A stretch of DNA of 64,000 nt, taken from Anniella stebbinsi. Taxonomy: Eukaryota; Chordata; Lepidosauria; Squamata; Anniellidae. The notes beneath the pieces are model-generated. The model was not told the DNA's origin and searched no databases. It worked only from the letters and a program-made list of their open reading frames with translations. The stretch spans positions 212,762,517 to 212,826,516 of the forward strand of contig JARDYH010000004.1 in NCBI GenBank assembly GCA_029215795.1, read 5' to 3'. Shown piece by piece: positions 21,388 to 29,905 of this stretch. Made by a program: the position numbers and the translations under genes. How positions within the stretch are numbered: the first letter of the stretch is position 1; every line of letters starts with the position of its first letter.

Positions 21388-23500
21388 CCATCCCCTCTCC
21401 CATAACGCTTCCCCCCAGGAGAAAAGCGTCCTAAACCCGGGGCAGGTTTATGGGGATAACGTTGGTGAAATTCACGGACTAATAGGGGGGCCTGCAAATT
21501 TTCTAAAGGTTCCCAGGAACGTTCTTCAGGACCATAACCCTTCCAGTCAATTAAGTATTGAATCTTTCCTCGGAAACAACAGGAGTCTAAAATGCCAGCT
21601 ATTTCAAACTCTTCCTCTCCCTCCACCAAGACCGGAGGGGGAGGAACCAAATTTGAACGATGAGGGTCTCCTGTTATGAGCGGAGAGAGCAAAGACCTGT
21701 GGAAAACTGGGTGAATTCTTAGTGAAGGAGGAAGAGCTAACTTGAAAGCAACTGGGTTAATCTGGGCTATAATTTGAAAGGGACCCGTGCGGCGGGGAGC
21801 AAGTTTTTTGCATAACATTCGTGAAGGAAAATGTCGAGTAGACAACCAAACCCAATCTCCAACAGATAAAGAAGGCCCCAGGCACCGGTGACGGTCTGCC
21901 GCTATCTTGTAAGAAAGTTTAGCCTGTTCAATCTGGTCTCGAAGAATGTTATGTAGAGTGTGTAGCTCTTCCAAGAACATATCAGCGGCAGGAACTGTAG
22001 CTGAGCCGAGAGAAGATGGGAAAGTTCTGGGGTGATATCCGTAGTTGACAAAGAATGGGGATTGGTTTGTAGTGGAGTGGCAGGCATTGTTATAGGCAAA
22101 TTCAGCTAAAGGCAAGAGATCAACCCAATTGTCTTGTTGGTAGTTAACATAGCAACGGAGGTATTGTTCTAAGGTAGCATTAGTACGTTCCGTTTGTCCG
22201 TCCGTCTGAGGATGATGAGCAGAAGAAAGTCGAAGTTCTATGTGCAGTAGTTCTAACAATTCCCTCCAAAAATGGGCAGTAAACTGAACGCCACGATCGG
22301 AGACTAATCCCTCTGGCCAACCATGTAAACAGAAAACATGCGTGACAAAGAGTTTAGCAGTGTCCTTGGCCGAGGGTAGACCCGTACAAGGAATAAAATG
22401 AGCCATTTTAGAAAATAAATCCACAACCACCAGGATGGTGGTGTTGCCTTGTGATGAAGGCAAATCAGTAATAAAATCCAGGGAGAGTACTTTCCAGGGT
22501 CCCGCAGGCATAGGCAATGGATGAAGTAAACCCGTGGGTTTACCTGGGACAGTTTTTGCTCGTTGACAGGTATCACAGGAGGCTACATAGGAGGTGACAT
22601 GATTTTGTACTTGAGGCCACCAAAAGTCTCGGGTTACAGCTTTTAAGGTCTTGAAAATTCCAAAGTGTCCAGCTGTGCAGGAATCATGGCATTGGCGAAG
22701 GATCTTTTCCCTTAGAGTTTTTGAGGGGACATAGAGTTGGTGTCTGTGATGTAGGAGACCGTCACGCAACGAAAATAAGGAGGATGGGGCAGCCCCTTCC
22801 TGCAATCCAAGCTGAGTCACTTTGCGGCGTACAAAGGGATCTTGCGCTTGTTCACGACGGAGTTCATCTTGCCAGGAATGTAAGTCCCCCACCGCGGCCA
22901 AAGTTTGAGGAGGAAGAGTTGGCGGAGGTAGTGGTGTCTCCTCTCCCTCTGCAAAGTATTCCGGCTTGCGGGAAAGCGCATCTGCTTGTTGATTTTCAGA
23001 AGCATGGACATGGCATATTTTTAAATTAAAGCGCGAGAAAAACCACGACCATCTAGCTTGTCTTTGATTCATAGCTCGAGCTGTTTGTAAATAAACTAAA
23101 TTGCGGTGATCGGTCCTAATTTCCACTGGGTGGAGGGCCCCTTCTAAGAGGTGTCTCCAGGTTTCCAACGCAGATTTTATGGCTAGAAGCTCCTTTTCCC
23201 AAATGGTGTAGTTCTTTTCTGAAGCAGTCAATTTTCCAGAATGATAAGCACAGGGCAGCAGGTCTCCTTTCTTCCCGCCCGGTTGTAAAAGGATTGCTCC
23301 CAAGGCTACATCGGAAGCATCAGTTTGCACAACAAAAGGTTTTTGTGGATTGGGATGGTGGAGGAGGGGTTCTGAGCTGAACAAATGTTTTAGTTTGTCA
23401 AAAGCCTCTTGAGCGGAGGGAGGCCAGCGAAAGGTAGCACGGTTGCCCCTGAGCAAGTCAGACAAGGGGGCAGTAAGGTTAGCATAGTTAGGTAAAAATT
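21072..23500 (-). pseudogene. Chromovirus pol, second part: RNase H, integrase, chromodomain
   Basis: The continuation of pol, displaced into another frame by the 13-bp duplication. The open frame reaches back to 23690 but is authentic only from about 23500. In that frame's numbering, RNase H has VVQTDASDVALG (TDAS at 123-126) and RTDHRNLVYL (192-201). Integrase has the zinc ligands H335, H342, C372 and C375, and a D405, D465, E501 triad with 35 residues between the last two. A chromodomain near 695-745 (YLIDWKGYGPEERSWEP) probably binds histone marks and directs insertion. About 100 acidic then basic residues follow and are encoded in the LTR. Ends at TAA, 21072-21074. Confidence 0.9.
21388..21403 (-). 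promoter_or_regulatory. Polypurine tract for plus-strand priming
   Basis: Element sense ATGGGAGAGGGGATGG sits directly before the TGTTGTG start of the 3' LTR. It lies within the pol frame and encodes the YGRGDG stretch, so the primer and the protein share the same bases. Confidence 0.75.
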
Positions 23501-23521
23501 TTCTATAGAAATTTTCTATAG
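23496..23521. repeat. 13-bp tandem duplication that breaks pol
   Basis: AAATTTTCTATAG occurs twice in direct succession, followed by AAATTGGC. Thirteen is not a multiple of three, so the frame is lost and a TAG appears at once. Confidence 0.93.
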
Positions 23522-24918
23522 AAATTGGCAAATCCCAGAAATTTTTGTAAATCCTTCCTGGACCTTGGGGGTTGCCAGGACAAAACTGCCTGTACTTTGG
23601 CGGGATCCATCTTAATGCCATGCGTGGAAATCTGATAACCCAAAAAGTCCAATGTAGACAAATCGAAAGCACACTTCTCCAAATTAGCAAAGAGATGGTT
23701 CTCCCGAAGACGTTGCAGGACGGCTTCTACATGAAGCTGGTGTTCTTGGGGATCTCGAGAAAAGATAAGCAGATCATCCAGATAAATAATTAAGAACTTG
23801 TCCAAAAAATCCCTAAAAATGTCATGCATGAGACGACAAAATGTGGCTGGAGCATTGACGAGGCCGTAACTCATGACCAAATATTCAAAAGCGCCATACC
23901 GTGTCAAAAAGGCACTTTTCCATTCATCCCCCTTACGGATACGGACCAAATTATAAGCGCCCCTTAGGTCCAATTTAGTGAAAATCGAAGCTTGTCCCAA
24001 ACGCTCTAACATCTCCGGGATGAGGGGGAGGGGGTATGTGTCACGGATCGTGGCCAAATTTAACTTCCTGTAGTCGTGGACAAGACGGAGATCTCCAGAG
24101 GCCTTTTTTACAAAAAAGGAAGACGCCCCAGCAGGGGAGCTCGAAGGGCGGATGAAACCGCGCCTTAAATTTGTGTCCAGGAATTCCCTAAGGGCTTCCA
24201 ACTCAGGGCCTGACATCGGATACAGCTTTCCCACAGGGATGGGGGCCCCCGGGATGAGATCTATAGTACAGTCATATGGCCGGTGGGGGGGTAGCTGATC
24301 CGCTTCAGTCTTGTCAAAAACATCACGAAAGGCGGCATATTTCTCTGGGAGAGCAGTAAGGGTGGAGGAGCCGAGGTGGCTGGAAGCTGCTAAAACTGGG
24401 AGCGGAGGAGTCAGATCCTGAGCAATTGGAAGGGAGGACCCCGGAAAACAGTGCTGGCGACAATAAGGAGACGTAAAAAGAACTTGGTGATGTTCCCACG
24501 AGATTTGGGGGTTGTGTTTGGTGAGCCAGGACATACCCAGTACAAGTGGGTACTGAGGCAACTTAGCAAGATGGAATTGTAATTGTTCCTCATGCCCTTG
24601 GGAACATACAGTGATGGGAGAAGTAATTTGGGTTATCGCTCCTGACAGGAGCGGACGGCCATCTATTGTCTCCACATACAGGGGACGGGGCAGGGGCTGA
24701 GTAGGCACATCGTAGCGGTTGGCAAATTGGACATCCATAAAATTCGTGGTCGCCCCTGAGTCTAGTAAGGCCAAAAAATCTCCACCCAACCAATGAGAGG
24801 TGTGCAGACGTACAGGAAGGACGAGGTGGGATGAGGGAGACGCGTGTGAAAGACTTACCCCAGTCGTTGCTGGGACCTCCTGATTACAGACCCCCATGAG
24901 ACTTGGGGTTCGGTCTAG
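23503..24918 (-). pseudogene. Chromovirus pol, first part: protease and reverse transcriptase
   Basis: This frame continues gag after the TGA; an ATG lies at 24897. Counting from that ATG, the aspartic protease motif DSGATTNFMD is at residues 46-55. RT follows with a KLDLRGAYNLVRI segment, GLVNAPATF, and the catalytic YLDD at 372-375. The end of RT has FLGYQISTHGIKMDP and the connection segment FLGFANFYRKFL. The frame stops at 23503-23505 because of a 13-bp tandem duplication (23496-23508 and 23509-23521), which shifts the frame. Protease and RT motifs themselves look intact. The product would be a truncated Gag-PR-RT without RNase H or integrase. Confidence 0.88.
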
Positions 24919-24924
24919 TCATGC
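24910..24924 (-). promoter_or_regulatory. Candidate stop-codon readthrough site between gag and pol
   Basis: Element sense GCA TGA CTA GAC. Gag ends at TGA (24919-24921) and pol continues in the same frame without another stop. UGA followed by CUA G is the best-known leaky context, used in alphaviruses and some cellular genes. The alternative is that TGA is a decayed CGA (Arg) codon in an element whose parent had a single frame. An ATG at 24897 could also start pol separately. Confidence 0.6.
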
Positions 24925-25836
24925 CTGAGGAGCAGAAGTTGTCAAAGGAGTAGGTTCTGTCTTCCACACTGGGGATCTGCAGGATTTCATATAATGCCCC
25001 TTTCTTCCACACTTGAAACATAATCCTTCCGCACGCCGGCGGGTCCTTTCGACTGGGGAAATCAAGGAGTGTGTGGCCCCGATTTGCATGGGAACTTCAT
25101 CAGTTGCAACAGGAGGAGAACGCTGAGGAGGAGGAAAAGCCCTAGGAGGTATAGGAGGAGGTATGGGCCGGCCGACCGCTGCGCGTCTGGCATCTCTGCG
25201 ACCCTCCAAGCGAGCATCTATACGCAAGCAGGAAGCGGTAAGCTCTGCCAAAGTCGCCGGGAGCGGAGACGGCGCCAATTCATCTAAGATATCGTCGTTG
25301 AGGCCTTCCATAAACTGGGCCTTATAGGCAGCATCATTCCATTGTAAGTCCTGTATTAGTAGCTGAAAGTTGGTAATGTAGACAGCAGCAGAATCCTTTC
25401 CCTGGCGTAGACGGCGGATTTCTCTGGTTGCAGTCTCCGTTCGAAGAGAATCCCCAAAAAAGGTCGCCATAGAAGTTACAAAATTTTGGTAATTGGTCAA
25501 TAAGGGGCTATTTGCAATGAGGAGAGCAGATGCCCATTTCGCAGCCGCCCCGGAGAGTAGACTAATGAGAAATCCAACCTGCATCTGGTCGGTCGGAAAA
25601 TCGTCAGCCCTCAAACGCATGTAGAGCTCTGCCTGAGCGCGAAAAGCAGTAAAAAGCTTCTTATCTCCATCAAACTTCTCCGGAAGACTAATAGGGCATT
25701 TCCGACGTGGAGGCACTGGGGGGGGCGCCTGCTGCTGCGGCGCGGCTTGTAATGTAGCAATCGCCCCAGCCAATTGATTCACCTGGTCTCGGAGAGCTTG
25801 GTTCTCACGGGTTATTTGATCAAGAGCCGCTTCCAT
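24919..25836 (-). CDS. Gag polyprotein of the chromovirus
   Basis: The 305-residue Gag assembles the particle and packages element RNA. I start at the ATG at 25836 (MEAALDQITRENQ); the frame is open a little further upstream but without another ATG. Residues 1-30 form a leucine/glutamine-rich likely coiled coil. A Pro-rich linker follows, then a capsid-like domain (about 47-205) with PISLPEKFDGD and FLISLLSGAAAKWA, words also seen in sushi-derived PEG10/RTL proteins. A second Pro/Arg-rich segment (215-245) precedes one CCHC knuckle, CFKCGRKGHYMKSC (273-286), for RNA binding. The frame ends in TGA and reopens at once in the same frame into pol, so Gag-Pol could be made by stop-codon readthrough. 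The frame is intact. Confidence 0.92.
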   Translation of the reverse strand: MEAALDQITRENQALRDQVNQLAGAIATLQAAPQQQAPPPVPPRRKCPISLPEKFDGDKKLFTAFRAQAELYMRLRADDFPTDQMQVGFLISLLSGAAAKWASALLIANSPLLTNYQNFVTSMATFFGDSLRTETATREIRRLRQGKDSAAVYITNFQLLIQDLQWNDAAYKAQFMEGLNDDILDELAPSPLPATLAELTASCLRIDARLEGRRDARRAAVGRPIPPPIPPRAFPPPQRSPPVATDEVPMQIGATHSLISPVERTRRRAEGLCFKCGRKGHYMKSCRSPVWKTEPTPLTTSAPQA

Positions 25837-25864
25837 CTTGCAGACGAAGGACGAGAAAAAAGAT

Positions 25865-25881
25865 TCTCTAAGTAAGCTCAA
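25865..25881 (-). promoter_or_regulatory. Primer-binding site, predicted self-priming
   Basis: Two bases inside the 5' LTR, element sense TTGAGCTTACTTAGAGA. It does not begin with TGG, the usual complement of a tRNA 3' CCA. All 17 bases are the reverse complement of element-sense LTR sequence at 26050-26066, so the RNA 5' end could fold back and prime minus-strand DNA. Tf1 is the established case. Sushi-group elements are thought to do the same. Confidence 0.8.
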
Positions 25882-25883
25882 GC

Positions 25884-26405
25884 TGTCGTGACTCTGTAAG
25901 TTCTAACAAAAGGGGTGCGAACAATAAACAGACCTCTTGAAGGGAAAGATACAAATCCTTTATTATACACAAAAACGATCGTTCTCCCTCCTCCAGCAAA
26001 ACAAGGAAAACAAGGTTATCAAAAGGCTTTGTAGCCCCTAGGCATGCAGTTGAGCTTACTTAGAGAGAAAAGAGAACAGAGTCATTTCATTAGGACAAAT
26101 TAGTCTGTAGAGCCCTGTTTGCTAGCCTCTCTGAGCGGCGGGCGGTTTTGAGTTTGAAGTCCCTCCTCTTTGTCCTACGCCTCGTCACTGCATTCCTAAA
26201 CTCCTTTGTCCCAGAAGAGAAAGTACTCTCTCCCTGGTTAAGGTCGTTATTGCCTTGAGGATTTACTTCCCCCCCTGCCGTGGGAAAGGGCTCTATTACT
26301 TCGTCTTGCAGTAACTCCTCCATTTCCTGCATTCCATCCCCAGGTTCTGAGTCGGAATCTGAGATATCATTCCTTTGAAGCAGGGAGTTGGACGTAGACA
26401 CAACA
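25884..26405 (-). repeat. 5' LTR of the chromovirus
   Basis: 522 bp, differing from the 3' LTR at two positions by eye. U3 (about 26067-26405) carries a copy of the pol tail as an open frame that is not connected to pol here. I see no good TATA box upstream of the predicted transcript start near 26066. The start would lie in a pyrimidine-rich tract. Confidence 0.95.
26050..26066 (-). promoter_or_regulatory. LTR segment complementary to the primer site; likely RNA 5' end
   Basis: Element sense TCTCTAAGTAAGCTCAA pairs perfectly with 25865-25881. In the Tf1 model the first bases of the transcript are the primer, which puts the start of R near 26066, shortly after the place where the pol stop codon lies in the other LTR (21072-21074, equivalent to 26090-26092). 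Confidence 0.7.
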
Positions 26406-26410
26406 ACCTG
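26406..26410. other. Target-site duplication ACCTG (right)
   Basis: Identical to 20861-20865. Confidence 0.92.
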
Positions 26411-28282
26411 AATGTTCCCCCATGCCATGTAGTTCTACTCTTCATTCTACCTGTGAGTGTGTGTGGCAGGGATTAACTTATGTCCGATTTATTGCAATGG
26501 GTTTTTCCCTCTCTCTCAACTTTTTTCTTCTTCTTTTGTTGAAATTTCACAATAAAACCCAAAAAAAATGGAGTGCTGCCAAACAACTGAAGTGTGTGTG
26601 GGCCACCACTTTCCCCCTGAAGCCCCTTCCTCCAGGCTTTTCTCCCCACACTGATTTGTGCTGACAGAGCTCAGTCAAAAGGACATTGTTGGGGGCACAG
26701 GCAGGAAAGAAGTGGGGAGAGGAAGGATTCTGCATCCTCTTTTTGGCAGACACTTCGGCACTTGAAATCACACATTCACACACTTGACAGGTATTTGGAA
26801 GCAACCTGTCACATGAAGGGATCAACGAATCTGTCAATTTCAGTTTCCGTCAGCTTCTTATTTGTCAAATCCTCCATTTCTTCCATTCTGTTTCTGCAAC
26901 AATTTCCAACTTTTTTAAAAAAAGTGTGCATGAAAATGTGTATTCATTTTCAAGCACATTTCTCCTAATATATTAATTGTGGCTGTTTTATTGTTTGTTG
27001 CTTTGATAATATTTATCAGCTTAGGAGTAGGTTGTACATTTCTTAAATAAATATAGTCATGCACATATATAGCACAGCAGATGCCTAAATTTGGTGGAAA
27101 CTGGTGGTTGTTTCAGACAAGTTTTGTGAATGTCCAAAAACACAGACAATCATCTCTGATTCCTGACAGTTAACTCAGTGTACGAAAAGTGTGGAAGATA
27201 AATCTCTTTTCGGACATTCATCAAATTCATCTGGCATAGGCAGCATTCACATGTGAATGACTGCATTCACATGAATGACTACATTCATCAATTTGTGAAT
27301 CTTCTCTGTAACACACACACACTTCTGAAACTAGTATCGTCATTGATCAGTCTCCCAATTTAGAAGCTAATTTCAACACATACCATTTATTCCCCTTTTT
27401 AAAAATTAGACAACAGTTGATGCCATTATAAAGGAGCAACAATCAGCTTGTTAATGTGGGCTTCAGTCCATAACCCACTGACTTCAGTTCTGTTCCATGG
27501 ACTTTAACAGGATGACACTGGGATACATCTGCTAGAAATGTTTCTCATGTTCTCACCTTGTGGTCGGCGCTGATAGGAACATGCCATCTCAAACAGACTT
27601 CTTAATCCACAAGGCTGTGTATGCATGAGGTGATGCTTTCTTAATTTATGGCCCCATTCAGCTTGTGTAATTGCTACATGTTGCCTCATGATGGCTGGTA
27701 GCTTTCCGCTCATACACAATAAAATCTAACGATCCAGTGTTTTCTCTACCTGTTTTACCATCAGGCCAAGAGTACCAAGGGAGCCAATAATAAATGGTCC
27801 ACGTTACTGAAAGGTTAGGAAAGAACTCAGAAAGTTATTTTCACATTTTATTCATCTAATAGAACCATGACTTTTATTAAATGCCAGCTGTGCAGTATGA
27901 TTGGTCTGAATACCAAGAGAATTTAATAGATTCATACACTAATGAATCAAATCCCCCCACCATATTAGAAAGTGTTGGGCTTTTTAAATTTCTTTTTAAC
28001 ATCCTTCTCTTCCGCATTTTGCTCTTTTAATCATCTCTAGCTCTTCCCTGTTCACATCTTGCTCTTGCTTGAGATAAATATCTTCAAAAGATAGGCAATT
28101 TGCATGGCCATTAGCAACACCAGAGAACCACTACTATAGCTGCATTTTTCTGATTATTACTGTAAAAGGGATTTAGATTAGTTACATGCCTTCAACTCTG
28201 TGCTCTCACTCATGTTCCAGGCAATAAGATTTGCAACTTATTTTTCTATTCATATCTTAGCTTTCCATGGTCAGCTGATGTA
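26411..28282. other. No recognised gene
   Basis: AT-rich sequence. A short (CA)n run lies near 27310-27322. No protein-family features in any frame. Confidence 0.4.
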
Positions 28283-28296
28283 CATACTACACTGTC
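28283..28296. other. Target-site duplication of the Penelope-like element (left)
   Basis: CATACTACACTGTC, identical to 30860-30873. Confidence 0.8.
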
Positions 28297-28297
28297 T

Positions 28298-29250
28298 GTT
28301 ATGAAATAATGCTAATGCACGCATCCCTTATTCAAAATGGTCAACCTAAATACTAGCTAAGTTAAATGCAAATTGCAAACACCGTCTGAGACTCCCAACA
28401 CACAGTAGGTTTCACTTTCTTGTCTGTTTTTACTGCACAGATAATATTACTACTTAAATATACAATAATAAATTTCTTTCATGAAGTATCATAACAACAG
28501 CTTGAAAACAGCAGTTCTTTCATTACATGTGCTAACAGCAGTTCAAAAAACATAAATTTGTTTATAACTTATATTCTCATAATATTTGATATCACCAGTT
28601 CTATAACAGATTTTTTTTCATGTGATAACCACAGTTTGATAACCACAATTTGTTTAGTTTCAAACAGTAATTTGTTTACAGTAATCATTTTTTAATATCA
28701 CCAGTCTGATAACAGAAGTTTTTCTATTACAAGTTTGTTAATCGCACTTGGTATACAGCAATTGGTTTATCGCACTTGGTATACAGCAATTAGTTTAGCG
28801 AGTATCCGGTATTTATCTCATTTCGACTCTTCTTCAGAAACATTTCTTTAATTATTGAGCATTCTTTAAACATAATGAACATGCTTTAATATAATATCAA
28901 ACACACATTAATGAAACCTCGAGTCCTCCCCACTCATAAATTTTATAGTGAGTACACTCACCCCCATGTAGGCAGCAGACTTTCCCAGGGTACGTTTCAG
29001 ATACTGGGACCTTCGTATACAGGTTCTTATTACCAGTTATCTGCTCAATTAGAGAGAAAATATTCAGTACCTTAGCCCATATTGCATACCTTGTCAGGAT
29101 TATTCACAAAAACAGCCACACGACCTGTTTCCCATAGAATACTGGTTAGAATTGCTCCTGGGTGTTGGCTAGGTCCAGCTGTTCTTAATAAATACTAGTT
29201 GTCAAGCCTCCCTGGCTTAATTAGTGATTACCTGCCAACAGCCCATACTG
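28298..29250 (-). repeat. Inverted arm (pseudo-LTR) of the Penelope-like element, left
   Basis: Lies downstream of the ORF in element sense. It contains two tandem TTGCTGTATACCAAGTGCGA-type units (RC at 28736-28790) and several short words around TGTGGTTATCA. Near-identical in reverse complement to 29879-30817. Confidence 0.88.
28795..28841 (-). ncRNA. Hammerhead-ribozyme-like motif, left arm, degenerate
   Basis: The same parts on the minus strand: CUGAAGA at 28831-28837, GAAA at 28821-28824, GUUU at 28838-28841. Stem III is UGAG/CUCG, and the base after it is C where U is needed, so the cleavage site looks broken. Confidence 0.4.
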
Positions 29251-29258
29251 TAAGCTGA

Positions 29259-29804
29259 TTAAAGGAATGGGGCTAAATCAAGACTCTGATTTAACCCCTC
29301 TGGTGCCATTGTATTGAGTTTAAAAATCCATCTGGCTTCAAGTTGTAACAACAATTTGTCATAGTCATTCCAGTTGTATTTATGTGACTGAACAACGTCT
29401 ATTACAAAGAACCTGAAGTCATCAAACCTATGCTGTTTGGCCTCAAAATGTTCTACCAAAGGTGCTTCCAGGATTCGATGCTTTAATTTGAAATGATGTT
29501 CACTGATTCTCGTGCGAACCCGGCGGTTGGTCTTTCCTATATATAAGAGGCCACATGGGCATATAATAACATATATGGCCAATTTGGTGGCACAGTTAGA
29601 AAAATGTTTAAGTTGATACACACAGTGAGTAATAGGATCTTCATACTCTCTAGTCACTAAAGCTAATGGGCATATGGTGCAACCATGGCACCGATAGTGC
29701 CCCCTTGTGAACAAAGGAGATCGAAAGGGTTTTTCCAGATCAGAATGTACCAATTTATCTCTTAAGTTGCTGGTTCTTCTCCAACCAATTTTGGGAGTTT
29801 CTAA
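29259..29804 (-). pseudogene. Penelope-like protein, C-terminal GIY-YIG endonuclease part
   Basis: The frame has no ATG at its apparent start; it is open back to about 29804, where the strand switches. The upstream codons read PKIGWRRTSNLRDKLVHSD, matching the conserved Penelope segment just after the RT core. A Cys-rich CHGCTIC follows, then the GIY-YIG domain: YVIICPCGLLYIGKT with conserved R (RVRTRISEH), and VEHFEAKQH with the probable catalytic Glu. The domain nicks target DNA for insertion. The RT and any start are missing, so this is a fragment. The end (MAPEGLNQS...) is the usual C-terminus. Stop at 29259-29261. Confidence 0.85.
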
Positions 29805-29864
29805 GTATCAACTTAGACATTTTTCTAACTGTGCCACCAAATTGGCCATATATGTTATTATATG
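29805..29864 (+). repeat. 60-bp inverted copy of the GIY-YIG coding region
   Basis: Reverse complement of 29560-29619 with one mismatch. It joins the ORF fragment to the right arm and marks a strand switch during reverse transcription or repair. Confidence 0.85.
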
Positions 29865-29905
29865 TGATTACCTGCCAACAGTATGGGCTGTTGGCAGGTA
29901 ATCAC
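29865..29905. repeat. Small hairpin at the inner edge of the right arm
   Basis: GTGATTACCTGCCAACA faces TGTTGGCAGGTAATCAC around a GTATGGGC loop. The first half is an additional short copy of the left arm end, hence a second template switch. Confidence 0.75.

Larger units (their letters stand above)
20866..26405 (-). mobile_element. Ty3/Gypsy chromovirus (Tf1/sushi type), full-length insertion
   Basis: A 5540-bp element on the minus strand with 522-bp LTRs at both ends. It is bounded by perfect ACCTG duplications (20861-20865, 26406-26410), the 5-bp target site usual for this superfamily. Order in element sense: 5' LTR, self-complementary primer site, gag, in-frame UGA, protease, RT, RNase H, integrase, chromodomain, polypurine tract, 3' LTR. 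I found two differences between the LTRs (21122/26140 and 21375/26393), so insertion was recent. The RT-integrase order and the chromodomain identify a chromovirus. A gag with PEG10/RTL-like capsid words and a self-complementary primer site place it near the sushi group. Pol is broken by a 13-bp duplication, so this copy is probably not autonomous. Confidence 0.95.

Noticed and set aside
22721..25287. Plus-strand open frames within the LTR element
   Set aside because: Antisense shadows of gag and pol.
20866..26405. Endogenous retrovirus
   Set aside because: No envelope frame. The chromodomain after the integrase and the self-complementary primer site fit a Ty3/Gypsy chromovirus.
26090..26428. 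112-codon open frame at the right end of the LTR element
   Set aside because: It is the 5' LTR copy of the pol tail plus a few flanking codons. Without pol upstream it is not a separate gene.
28736..28800. Two tandem 30-bp units that could suggest a CRISPR-like or satellite array
   Set aside because: Only two units, inside a Penelope-like arm, with a matching pair in the other arm. The host is a vertebrate.
29259..29753. Bacterial-type UvrC or Slx1 homolog from the GIY-YIG domain
   Set aside because: The upstream RRTSNLRDKLVHSD segment, the Cys motif and the inverted arms identify a Penelope-like element.
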